Origin: Bacillota bacterium
Lineage (GTDB): Bacteria; Bacillota; Clostridia; Christensenellales; Aristaeellaceae
Assembly: GCA_023398575.1 (NCBI GenBank)
Contig: JAEWSC010000064.1
Location: 1-64,000, forward strand
Direction: 5' to 3'
DNA length: 64,000 bases
Below, piece by piece: positions 33,950 through 42,214 of this stretch. Made by a program: the position numbers and the translations under genes. Positions within the stretch are counted from its first letter, which is position 1, and each line of letters starts with the position of its first letter. The notes under the pieces were generated by a model that was given only the letters and a program-made list of their open reading frames with translations, was not told the DNA's origin and made no database searches.

Positions 33950-35782
33950 TTAATCAAATTGCACATTGTACTTTTTCATCCAATAATTCACTTGCAGAAA
34001 GTAGGCTATTGTCTGCGGTCCCGTCATCAATTGGCCAAACCAGGGCCAGGACTGCGTAGTATTTAGCAAACCTTGCAGGCTCTCCTTTTTGACAATTTGA
34101 AAAATTGGTTCATTTTCGTCTTTGAGAAGCCCCTCAAGCAATTTGGATACGGCGGCCGTATATGCCGGGTGATGCGTTTTGGGGTACGGGCTCTTTTTGC
34201 GCCAGAGGACTTCCGTGGGCAGCAGACCATCCATTGCCTTGCGCAGCAGACTCTTTTCCACGCCGCCTTCATACTTCATGCTCCATGGGACGGAATACAG
34301 GTATTCCGCGATACGGTAATCGCAGTAGGGGACACGGACTTCCAAACCGCTGTACATGCTCATGCGGTCCTTACGGTCCAAAAGCACTTGCATGAACCAA
34401 TCCAGATTTAGCTTCATCATTTCCTTCATCCGCGCTTCTTCAGGCGCAGTTCCGGGCAGTTTTGATGCACGTGCACAAGTTTTTTCGTACCTGGCCTGTA
34501 CAAATCTCTCCACTGGGAAACGGTGTGCAAAATCATCGTGCAAAAAGCTGACGCGGTGCATGGTGGACTGAGCCCAGGGGAAACCGTCTCTTGATCGGAT
34601 GGCGGGATCGGTGTACCATGGATAGCCGCCAAAGATTTCATCCGCACATTCACCAGATAAGGCAACGGTGCCTTGTTTTTTGATCTCCCGGCAGAAAAGC
34701 AACAGCGAAGCATCCACATCCGCCATGCCGGGCAAGTCCCTTGCGTCTACTGCTTCATGCAAAGCATCAATAAGTTCTGGCGTGTCAACCACAATATCGT
34801 GATGAACGGCGTGAAGCGATTGCGACATCTTTTTGATAAACTCTTCATCACTGTTAGGCTGGAACTTGCCAGCTTGGAAGTATTTTTGATTGTCCTTGAA
34901 GGAAATGGAAAAGGTGTGCAATTGTTGCCCGAGATTATGGAAATGCCGGTCTGCCAGTGCGGATATGATGCTGGAGTCCAGCCCGCCGGATAAAAAGGTA
35001 CAAACAGGCACATCTGATACCAATTGCCGCACAATTGCATCGCTCACCAATTCCCTTACCTTTTCAATGGTTTGTTCATACGTATCTTCGTGCGGTCTGT
35101 CAGTTAGTTTCCAGTACGTATCAATTCTAAGACGCTCTTTGGTAACAAGCCCGCACTGACCTGCCTTCAGCTCCTGAATGTTCGCAAAAACGCCGCAGCC
35201 GGGTGTGCGCCCAGGCCCTAGAAGCAGTATTTCTGCCAAGCCATTGTCATCCAGCTTTGCCTCCACCATTGGATGGCACAAAAGTGCTTTCAGTTCAGAC
35301 CCAAACAAAAAGGTGTTGTTACGGTAATAATAGAAAAAAGGCTTGACACCGATACGGTCTCTTGCAATGAACAGGGATTGGGCATTTTCCTGCCATATAG
35401 CAAAAGCAAAAATGCCATTGAACCGGTTTACACACGATTCGCCCCATGCCATATATGCCTTCAAAAGTACTTCAGTATCCGAGTGGCCTGCAAATGTATA
35501 GCCAAGCAATGAAAGGTCTGAACGGATATCTTCTGTGTTATACAGCTCGCCGTTGTATATGAGAATAAATGTCTCCTCTCCCTGCGTAAACTGCATAGGC
35601 TGACAGCCGTGTTCCATATCAATGACGGCAAGCCTTCTGTGAACCAGCCCAACCATGCTTGTTACGTACATGCCGGACTGATCCGGTCCACGCCTGGCAA
35701 GCGCATTTTGCATGGCGGATAGATATTCGTGGTCTTCCCTGACGTCTCGGGTCCAGCAAACTTCACCGGCAATACCGCACAT
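33950..35782 (-). CDS. asnB: Asparagine synthase (glutamine-hydrolysing)
   Basis: 610 residues. The N-terminal glutaminase starts MCGIAGEV, so Cys2 after Met removal is the nucleophile, with RRGPDQSG, YNGELYN and HSDTEVLL following. The synthase domain has the PP-loop FLSGGLDSSIIS and downstream SGECADEIFGGYPWY. It makes asparagine from aspartate, ATP and glutamine; close relatives amidate other carboxylates. The start is fixed by Cys2 and GAGGTGAT upstream. It is transcribed divergently from the reductase/oxoamine synthase operon; the two promoters lie back to back within 75 bases, so shared regulation is possible. Confidence 0.92.
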   Translation of the reverse strand: MCGIAGEVCWTRDVREDHEYLSAMQNALARRGPDQSGMYVTSMVGLVHRRLAVIDMEHGCQPMQFTQGEETFILIYNGELYNTEDIRSDLSLLGYTFAGHSDTEVLLKAYMAWGESCVNRFNGIFAFAIWQENAQSLFIARDRIGVKPFFYYYRNNTFLFGSELKALLCHPMVEAKLDDNGLAEILLLGPGRTPGCGVFANIQELKAGQCGLVTKERLRIDTYWKLTDRPHEDTYEQTIEKVRELVSDAIVRQLVSDVPVCTFLSGGLDSSIISALADRHFHNLGQQLHTFSISFKDNQKYFQAGKFQPNSDEEFIKKMSQSLHAVHHDIVVDTPELIDALHEAVDARDLPGMADVDASLLLFCREIKKQGTVALSGECADEIFGGYPWYTDPAIRSRDGFPWAQSTMHRVSFLHDDFAHRFPVERFVQARYEKTCARASKLPGTAPEEARMKEMMKLNLDWFMQVLLDRKDRMSMYSGLEVRVPYCDYRIAEYLYSVPWSMKYEGGVEKSLLRKAMDGLLPTEVLWRKKSPYPKTHHPAYTAAVSKLLEGLLKDENEPIFQIVKKESLQGLLNTTQSWPWFGQLMTGPQTIAYFLQVNYWMKKYNVQFD

Positions 35783-35914
35783 ATTATCACCTCAAGAAAG
35801 GGCGATTCCATTTTGAGAACGCCCGTGTTCTTTTTTACAGTATGCCGGAAAAGCAAAGACCGTGAGCAGATTTTTTTTGATGCTTAAGGAAAGTGCGCTT
35901 GCATACTGTAACGA

Positions 35915-35945
35915 ATTATACTATGTTTTGTCTGAATATCGGCAA
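35915..35945 (-). promoter_or_regulatory. Possible asnB promoter
   Basis: Minus strand: TATAAT (35915-35920) with TTGCCG (35940-35945), a spacer of 19 that is longer than ideal. The leader would be about 125 bases; no T-box or other riboswitch motif is seen in it. Confidence 0.5.
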
Positions 35946-35959
35946 GAATTGAATAAATC

Positions 35960-35988
35960 TTGCATGTGAACAGAATGTGAAGTATAAT
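35960..35988 (+). promoter_or_regulatory. Promoter of the reductase / acyl-oxoamine synthase operon
   Basis: TTGCAT (35960-35965), 17 bases, TATAAT (35983-35988). The predicted start near 35995 leaves a leader of about 40 bases before the SD at 36022. Confidence 0.72.
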
Positions 35989-36033
35989 TTTACCGTATGC
36001 CTTATGGAATTATAAAGGATTGGAGGGAGAAGC

Positions 36034-36903
36034 ATAGGAAAAGGCGTTGTTTGGATCACCGGCGCATCCAGCGGTTTAGGCCGCTTTACCGCTCTGGCAA
36101 TTGCAAAAGCGGGTTTTGATGTGATTGCCGGCGCCCGTTCCTTTGTACATAAGGAGGAAGTGGACGAGGACGGCATCCGCCGTTTGCCTTTGGATGTTAC
36201 CAGTCAGGAAAGCATTAACAGCTTTGTACAGTCGGCTTTGCAGATTTTTCCCAGAGTTGATGCTCTGGTTAACTGCGCCGGCATCCTGGTGCTGGGATCA
36301 TGTGAGGAAGTATCGGCGGCTGAATTCGAAAGCGTAATAAAAACAAACCTGTTGGGTACGGCAGCCATGGTGCGCGCGGCAATGCCGCTTATGCGTGATC
36401 AGAGGGCAGGACGTATCATTAATTTTTCATCCATATTGGGCTTGTTGGGCATACCATTTCAATGTGCCTACACCGCCAGCAAGCACGCCATTGAAGGATA
36501 TACGGAATGCTTGTCCATGGAGGCAGCGCCTTTTGGCATACAGGTCTGCCTGGTTGAGCCCGGTGATCACCGCGGTGGGTCTTCCGCATACCGCAAGCAT
36601 GCAGCTGCTATACATCAAGGTTCCCCATATTATAAGGATTTTTTAAAAGGCACTGCAACCATTGCGCATGATGAGGAGAACGGAAGCGACCCTGAAAAGC
36701 TTGGAAGCATTGTAGCCCAGCTTCTTCAACGCCGGACAATGCCGCTGCGCAAGCGGGTGGCAAAGTTTGATCAGCACCTGGCAGTTTTTCTTCATTCTTT
36801 TATTCCTGCCAGGATTATGCAATTGATTCTTACGCAATACTATCTGGGAAAAGGAGAAAAGCCGCATGAAGAAAAAAAAGAGTATGATTCTGGAGCACAG
36901 TGA
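36034..36903 (+). CDS. Short-chain dehydrogenase/reductase, likely 3-keto-sphinganine-type reductase; apparent ATA start
   Basis: 289 residues. NAD(P)-binding GASSGLG near residue 13, the NCAGIL motif, then Ser132/133 (INFSSILG) and YTASK (Tyr146, Lys150) form the catalytic set. The family and the overlap of 38 bases with the fused acyl-oxoamine synthase gene suggest that it reduces the beta-keto group of the condensation product, as KDSR and bacterial CerR do; that is inference. The start is unusual: after an in-frame stop at 36013 the only codon suitably placed behind the strong GGAGGG (36022-36027) is ATA 36034. The first standard start, GTG 36121, would delete the glycine motif. An ATG-to-ATA sequence error is possible. 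Confidence 0.85.
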   Translation: MGKGVVWITGASSGLGRFTALAIAKAGFDVIAGARSFVHKEEVDEDGIRRLPLDVTSQESINSFVQSALQIFPRVDALVNCAGILVLGSCEEVSAAEFESVIKTNLLGTAAMVRAAMPLMRDQRAGRIINFSSILGLLGIPFQCAYTASKHAIEGYTECLSMEAAPFGIQVCLVEPGDHRGGSSAYRKHAAAIHQGSPYYKDFLKGTATIAHDEENGSDPEKLGSIVAQLLQRRTMPLRKRVAKFDQHLAVFLHSFIPARIMQLILTQYYLGKGEKPHEEKKEYDSGAQ

Positions 36904-39900
36904 CGCGCTCCGTAGGGAAATGACTCTTTCCAATCTGTTCCGACTGACCTGCTCGTACGGGGATACACCGGCGGCATTGTACTTGGAGGATGGGAAGGAA
37001 GTCAGCATAACATTCGCCCAGTATGAGCAGCAGGCAAAGGCGTATGCTGCATATTTGATGAAACGGTATGGTAGCGGCAACAAAGAAAAGTTTGCTGCCA
37101 TAGCGATGGATACATGCCCTGAGTGGTTCCCTGCTTTCTGGGGATTGATTTTGGCTGGTTACAATGCCGTTTTGCTGGATTTCACCCTGGCTGAAGAGCG
37201 AATGAACCATATGCTTCATCAGGCCGGAGCTGTCATATTAATCTCAAAAACACTGCGTACACTGCAAAAAGGTATTCAACTCGTTTTGCTTGAGGATTTG
37301 AAGAATGCACCCGCGGCACCTAAAGAATTCAAGCCACTTTTTGCAGATAAGGTTGCGCTTTGTACCAGCGGTACTACGGCATCCAGCCGCATATTTGTGT
37401 ATGATGGCGCCGCAATTTCTCAGCAGGTGCTTTCCAGTGAGCTACTATATAAGGCGAATCGGCAGGTGGTCAATGATGGAAACCGCCGCAGCTTGGCGTT
37501 TTTACCATTCCATCATGTGTTCGGCTTTATGGTCTGTCTGATGTGGATAAGCTTTTTAGGCTATGCGAATGTATTCATAAAAGATCGTTCTCCGCAGACA
37601 ATCGTGGAGACATCTACGCGTTTTCGTGTTCAGATGCTGATGGCTGTGCCGCTTCTTGCTAACAATCTGGCCATTGCTTTGGAAAAAAAGGTGGCCAAGG
37701 AATCCCGCAGCAAACGCATTGCCTATCGTATGTTAAAGCATACCAGCCTAGGCTTGCAGCATGTGGCACCGCGTTTGGGCCAGAAGTTTGCCAGAAGAGC
37801 GCTTTTCCGTTCTGTGGTTACCAAGATGCTTGGCTGCGATGTAGAATGCATCATATTAGGTGGCAGTCACACGCCCAGAGAGCATATGCGCACATTGAGC
37901 GCGCTGGGCTATTATACGGTATCTGGGTTTGGTATGACAGAAACAGCCATTACTTCTGTGGAGATCAGCAAAAAGCTGCGCACCCGTATTTCCGGCTCTG
38001 TCGGCCGTCCGCTGTCCAACATCGCCTATAGCGTCATCCCAGACGGGAATCAGAGTAATCGTGGCGAAATGCTCATCAAGGGCCATTCCCTGCATACGGG
38101 TCAATTAGTGGATGGCAAGCTTGTTCCTTCAGCGGTGGACAAGGACGGTTGGTTTCATACCGGCGACGTGGTGCGCCTGGAAAAGGGCAGCCGCATGTAT
38201 GTGGAAGGCCGCGTAAAGGACGTTATCATCAATGAATCTGGTGAGAATGTTTATCCCGATGAAATCGAAGATACCTTTGCCTTGGTAGAGGGTATTGAGC
38301 AGATGAGCGTTCTGGGCGTGCCCAAAGACCCGAAGAACCCACTGTACCAGGAGATCACTATGGTTGTATATCTTGGTGATAAAACAGAGGATGAAGTATT
38401 TGTTAAGGGTTTGTCCGCCCGTATTGCGCAAATTAATGCAAAACTGCCGGTATTAAAGCAAGTGGGACGCGTGCTCGTAGCCATGGAGAAGCTTCCGCTT
38501 GTCAATTCCATTAAGGTAAAGCGTGTTGAGCTCCGCCGGATGATTGTGGAAAGCAGTGAGAAGTTTATGGAGCTGGATTTGCGGGCCGCGGCATCGCTTA
38601 ACAGCACCGCTTCACTGAAGTCAAGCCCGAAAGTGGAACTTGTGGATTTGGAAATGCGCCGTATTCAGGATGCCGTACGCAAGATTTATGCAGAAGTACT
38701 GGATGTGCCGGAGAGGCAGATCAAAGACGAAGCTCATTTCCTGGATGATCTGGGCGGAGACAGCCTGCAAGTACTCAGTACCTCTATTAAGGTGGAAGAG
38801 GCCTTTGGCGTCATGATTCAGCCGGAAGAGTATGGTCGCTGCACGACGGTAAACGGACTGAGCCGGCTGCTGTATGAAAAGCAGCATGGTTTTCAGGAGA
38901 CTGCTGTCACAAACGAGCCTGTGACGCCGATCTCCGATTTCTGCCAGACACCTGAGTTCAAAGCCTTTGACGAACGTCAAAAGGCCCTGCTTTCCCATGG
39001 GTCGGCCAACCCATACTTTGTCTGTCATGAGTCGGCGCTGCGCGATGTATCCATCATGGATGGCAAGGAAGTACTAAACTTTGGCTCTTACAACTATGTT
39101 GGCATGTCAGGCCGTCCCGAAGTCATGGCAGCTGCCAAAGCAGCCATTGACAAGTATGGCACCAGTGCCAGCGGCAGTCGCTTACTGGCCGGTGAAAAGA
39201 GCTTGTACCAGGAGTTGGAACGTGAAATTGCCGACTGGAAGCACTCCGAGGCAGCGCTTGTGCTGGTAGGCGGCCATTCCACCAATGTGACGATCGTTGG
39301 CAACTTCTGCGGCCCCAAGGACATGATTGTATATGACTCTCTGGCGCACAACAGTATTGAACAAGGCTGCCGCTTGAGCCGCGCTTTATGCAAGCCCTTC
39401 CCGCACAACGATGCCGCCGCATTGGAGTCCATACTTCGGCAGCAGCGTCACAAATTTGAAAAGGTGCTTATCATTATCGAGGGCGCGTATTCCATGGACG
39501 GAGATATTGCAGATGTGCCTGCATTTGTGGCTCTGAAAAAGAAATATGGCTGCTTCCTGATGGTGGATGAAGCACACAGTGCTTGTGTCATCGGCAAAAC
39601 TGGCGGCGGGGTGGACGAATACTTCTCACTTGAAAGCAGCGATGTCGACATCAAGATGGGTACACTGTCCAAAGGGCTTGGCACCTGCGGTGGCTATTTG
39701 GCCGGTTCACATGCGCTGATCAATTACCTGAAGTATAACTTACCCGGCTTTGTGTTCTCAGTTGGTATTTCTCCGCCCCTTGCGGCTGCTACACTGGAAG
39801 CCATTCGTCTTCTTCGACAGGAGCCTTCCATCATGGCGCGTATGAAAGAAAACATTGCCGCCTTTATGGATGAAGCTAAGGCACGCAATCTAAATACCTG

Positions 39901-40195
39901 CTTGGCCAGCGAAACAGCCATCGTTCCTATCTTGATCGGCAGGGATGAAGATGCGTTTCTTTTGAGCAACAGGCTGCGGGAACATGGCGTATTTGTGCCG
40001 CCTGCTGTCTATCCCGCTGTGCCAAGAAACAAGGCGCGTTTGCGTTTTTGCGTGATCAGTGAACATCGCCGTGATCAAATTGTTCAGGCATTGGATCTGC
40101 TGATGGAATTAGCTGTCCAAGAAGGCATTGCGCTGCCTGCGGCTAAACAAGAGGAAAAATCAAAAGAACAGCGGGCAGTTGCCACTTTTGCGTAA
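36866..40195 (+). CDS. Tri-domain acyl-AMP ligase / acyl carrier / alpha-oxoamine synthase fusion
   Basis: 1109 residues. (1) Residues about 1-575: adenylate-forming ligase with a diverged P-loop (LCTSGTTASSRI), GFGMTETA, GWFHTGDVVRL, RVKDVIINESGENVYPDEIE and a C-terminal catalytic-Lys region (VNSIKVKR). (2) About 590-680: acyl carrier domain with LGGDSLQ, Ser633 for phosphopantetheine. (3) About 700-1090: PLP alpha-oxoamine synthase with FGSYNYVG, the SLAHNSIEQG loop, LMVDEAHS and GTLSKGLGTCGGYLAG (Lys936 binds PLP). The predicted job is to activate a fatty acid, load it on the built-in carrier and condense it with an amino acid with loss of CO2. Serine palmitoyltransferase is the nearest described logic; glycine, alanine or cysteate are alternatives. 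RBS GGAG lies inside the SDR gene. Confidence 0.9.
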   Translation: MKKKKSMILEHSDALRREMTLSNLFRLTCSYGDTPAALYLEDGKEVSITFAQYEQQAKAYAAYLMKRYGSGNKEKFAAIAMDTCPEWFPAFWGLILAGYNAVLLDFTLAEERMNHMLHQAGAVILISKTLRTLQKGIQLVLLEDLKNAPAAPKEFKPLFADKVALCTSGTTASSRIFVYDGAAISQQVLSSELLYKANRQVVNDGNRRSLAFLPFHHVFGFMVCLMWISFLGYANVFIKDRSPQTIVETSTRFRVQMLMAVPLLANNLAIALEKKVAKESRSKRIAYRMLKHTSLGLQHVAPRLGQKFARRALFRSVVTKMLGCDVECIILGGSHTPREHMRTLSALGYYTVSGFGMTETAITSVEISKKLRTRISGSVGRPLSNIAYSVIPDGNQSNRGEMLIKGHSLHTGQLVDGKLVPSAVDKDGWFHTGDVVRLEKGSRMYVEGRVKDVIINESGENVYPDEIEDTFALVEGIEQMSVLGVPKDPKNPLYQEITMVVYLGDKTEDEVFVKGLSARIAQINAKLPVLKQVGRVLVAMEKLPLVNSIKVKRVELRRMIVESSEKFMELDLRAAASLNSTASLKSSPKVELVDLEMRRIQDAVRKIYAEVLDVPERQIKDEAHFLDDLGGDSLQVLSTSIKVEEAFGVMIQPEEYGRCTTVNGLSRLLYEKQHGFQETAVTNEPVTPISDFCQTPEFKAFDERQKALLSHGSANPYFVCHESALRDVSIMDGKEVLNFGSYNYVGMSGRPEVMAAAKAAIDKYGTSASGSRLLAGEKSLYQELEREIADWKHSEAALVLVGGHSTNVTIVGNFCGPKDMIVYDSLAHNSIEQGCRLSRALCKPFPHNDAAALESILRQQRHKFEKVLIIIEGAYSMDGDIADVPAFVALKKKYGCFLMVDEAHSACVIGKTGGGVDEYFSLESSDVDIKMGTLSKGLGTCGGYLAGSHALINYLKYNLPGFVFSVGISPPLAAATLEAIRLLRQEPSIMARMKENIAAFMDEAKARNLNTCLASETAIVPILIGRDEDAFLLSNRLREHGVFVPPAVYPAVPRNKARLRFCVISEHRRDQIVQALDLLMELAVQEGIALPAAKQEEKSKEQRAVATFA

Positions 40196-40200
40196 AATCA

Positions 40201-40229
40201 TTGTTTTTTCCGTCTGTTCAAGGTATAAT
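40201..40229 (+). promoter_or_regulatory. Promoter of the receiver-like/SPFH gene pair
   Basis: TTGTTT (40201-40206), 17 bases, TATAAT (40224-40229), starting five bases after the previous stop; no terminator precedes it. Confidence 0.65.
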
Positions 40230-40273
40230 TGCTCCGTATCCCTATTTATTCAACGATTTATGGAGGCTTGCTG

Positions 40274-41077
40274 ATGTATAAACTGCTGCTGGCAACCGAT
40301 CAGCACGACATCTTGAATATGTTTTCCGGGATTTCCGAATGGGAGAGCAGGGGCTTTCGCGTACCGCGTACTGCCTTAAATGTTCACGAAGCTTTAGCGT
40401 GCCTGGAAAAACATCATATCGATGCTATAGCATATCGTTTGAATGCACAGGATGAAAAAGAGCTGTACCAAAATCTAACACATAGCTATCCTGATTTGCC
40501 AATTTTCCGTCTTGGCCGCAATGAGGCTGAGCAAATGGCTATTGTCAATGAATTGCGGATACTACTAAATCGTATTCATGCAGATTTTGCTAATGAGGAT
40601 TACGGTGTTGCGGATATGATGAAGATCTGCCGCAACGACTTTATGCGTTCTCTACTGTCAGGAAGTGTTCCGGACAGTAGAGAAATCCTCTCCAAAGTGA
40701 AGCTGCTGCGTTTTGGCGTTGACGTGGACAAGCCCTGCGTATTGCTGGAGATGGAATTGCTCAAAGGCGATGAGTATCTGGCTGGACGCTGGCATTATGG
40801 CAGTGAGCGCCTGGAAGTAGCCTTGCGCAATTTTTTCGGATCAGAAGCTGGCGGTATTTCTTTTCATGTTTCTGTCGTTTCACCTCAAGTGCTCCGTTTG
40901 CTGGCTTGCCCTTTGGAAGAGCATGACGAAGCGGATAAGGAAGAATCGCTTACTGGTTTGGTAGAAGACCATGCGCTGGAGGCAATTGACCAAATAAAGG
41001 AATATCTTGCGCTGGAGATACGTTTAAACGGAACTCGTGTTTTGAAAAATATCACTGCATTGGCTGTTCAGCCATAG
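40274..41077 (+). CDS. YesN-like regulator lacking a DNA-binding domain
   Basis: 267 residues with no membrane segment. The first ~110 residues resemble a receiver (YKLLLATDQHDILNMF, EALACLEKHHIDAIAYRL, PDLPIFRLG), but I do not find the normal acidic pair and phospho-Asp, so it is likely a pseudo-receiver. The middle (FMRSLLSGSVPDSREILSKV, then LRFGVDVDKPCVLLEMEL) is like the linker domain of YesN/AraC response regulators, yet the protein ends without the AraC helix-turn-helix. It may act through protein contacts. Start ATG 40274 with TGGAGG at 40261-40266. It shares a transcript with the SPFH gene 37 bases on. Confidence 0.55.
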   Translation: MYKLLLATDQHDILNMFSGISEWESRGFRVPRTALNVHEALACLEKHHIDAIAYRLNAQDEKELYQNLTHSYPDLPIFRLGRNEAEQMAIVNELRILLNRIHADFANEDYGVADMMKICRNDFMRSLLSGSVPDSREILSKVKLLRFGVDVDKPCVLLEMELLKGDEYLAGRWHYGSERLEVALRNFFGSEAGGISFHVSVVSPQVLRLLACPLEEHDEADKEESLTGLVEDHALEAIDQIKEYLALEIRLNGTRVLKNITALAVQP

Positions 41078-41114
41078 AATAGTACAAAAGGTACTTGAGC
41101 GCAGGAGGGTGCAT

Positions 41115-42161
41115 ATGGGATTTTTTAAGAACATCATTAAAGGGCAGCTCATCGACGTCATCGAGTGGGTTGATGATTCACGGGATGTCATGGTTCACCG
41201 TTATGATATGAACGGTAAGGATATTATGATGGGGGCACAGCTCACCGTTCGGGAGAGTCAGGTTGCCATATTCATGAACGAAGGGCAAATCGCCGATGTA
41301 TACAGCCCTGGCCGCCATGAACTGACGACTGCAAACATGCCTATCATGACCGCTTTAAAGAGCTGGAAGTTTGGCTTTAATTCGCCCTTTAAAGCAGATG
41401 TGTATTTTGTAAATACGCGCCAGTTTCTCGATTTGAAATGGGGCACTTCGAATCCGGTAATGATGCGTGATGCCGAGTTTGGCATGATCCGTATCCGGGC
41501 GTATGGCATCTACTCCTTCCGCGTAAAGGACCCCGTAATTTTCCTGAAAGAGGTTTTTGGTACCAATAGCTTATTCACAGTCAGTGGTGTGGAAGGACAG
41601 CTGAAGAGATCGCTGGCTTCTTCTCTGAGCGATGCTATCGCCCAAAGCAAAATTCCTGCATTGGATCTGGCGGCCAACTATGATGAGCTTGGAAGCTTTG
41701 CGAAAAAGGATTTACAACCTATTGCCCAGGCGATTGGGCTGGAGCTTACATCCTTCGTCATTGAAAACATCAGCTTGCCCGAGGAAGTGGAAAAGGCTAT
41801 GGACCGCAGAACATCCATGGGGGTGTTGGGTGATCTTGGCCGGTATACCCAGTATCAGGCAGCAGAAGCGATGCGCGAGGCGGCCAACAATCCTGGCGGC
41901 GGCGCAATGGCGGGCATGGGTGTTGGCATTGGCGCTGGTGCCATGATGGGCCAAGTATTCAATCAGGCTATTAATCAGCCACCACAACCTGCTGCACAGG
42001 CGCAAAAGGCAAGTTGTATCCGTTGCGGTGCGGACATTGCACCTGCGGCAAAGTTTTGTCCGGAGTGCGGTGCGAATCAGGCGGCACCCAAATGTATTTC
42101 TTGCGGTGCTCCTATCAGCGCTGGTACGAAATTTTGTCCGGAATGTGGTGCGAAACAGTAA
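41115..42161 (+). CDS. SPFH-domain protein with two C-terminal zinc ribbons (YdjI-like)
   Basis: 348 residues. The N-terminal part is the SPFH/virion-core-like domain of B. subtilis YdjI: FFKNIIKGQLIDVIEW, ESQVAIFMNEGQI, YSPGRHELTT and FGMIRIRAYGIYSFRVKDP. A Gly/Ala-rich linker (GGGAMAGMGVGIGAGAMMG) leads to two CxxC...CxxC zinc ribbons with nearly the same sequence (CIRCGADIAPAAKFCPECG and CISCGAPISAGTKFCPECG). YdjI associates with membrane-stress PspA-type proteins; a membrane-integrity role here is inference. ATG 41115 is chosen over GTG 41109, which abuts AGGAGG. Confidence 0.85.
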   Translation: MGFFKNIIKGQLIDVIEWVDDSRDVMVHRYDMNGKDIMMGAQLTVRESQVAIFMNEGQIADVYSPGRHELTTANMPIMTALKSWKFGFNSPFKADVYFVNTRQFLDLKWGTSNPVMMRDAEFGMIRIRAYGIYSFRVKDPVIFLKEVFGTNSLFTVSGVEGQLKRSLASSLSDAIAQSKIPALDLAANYDELGSFAKKDLQPIAQAIGLELTSFVIENISLPEEVEKAMDRRTSMGVLGDLGRYTQYQAAEAMREAANNPGGGAMAGMGVGIGAGAMMGQVFNQAINQPPQPAAQAQKASCIRCGADIAPAAKFCPECGANQAAPKCISCGAPISAGTKFCPECGAKQ

Positions 42162-42171
42162 TGAAAATAAC

Positions 42172-42214
42172 ACAGCCGCTCAGTTCATTAGGAACTGAGC
42201 GGCTGTTGTTTTTT
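42172..42214. terminator. Terminator between the SPFH gene and the GntR gene
   Basis: A 15-bp perfect stem (ACAGCCGCTCAGTTC with GAACTGAGCGGCTGT), a loop of five, then a run of T. It reaches the stop codon of the convergent gntR-type gene. Confidence 0.92.

Noticed and set aside
36121..36903. GTG 36121 as the start of the short-chain reductase
   Set aside because: It would delete the conserved GASSGLG cofactor motif, which is intact upstream in the same frame.
41115..42161. SPFH/virion-core-like protein as a sign of prophage
   Set aside because: The YdjI-type family is chromosomal, and no other phage-like gene is present nearby.
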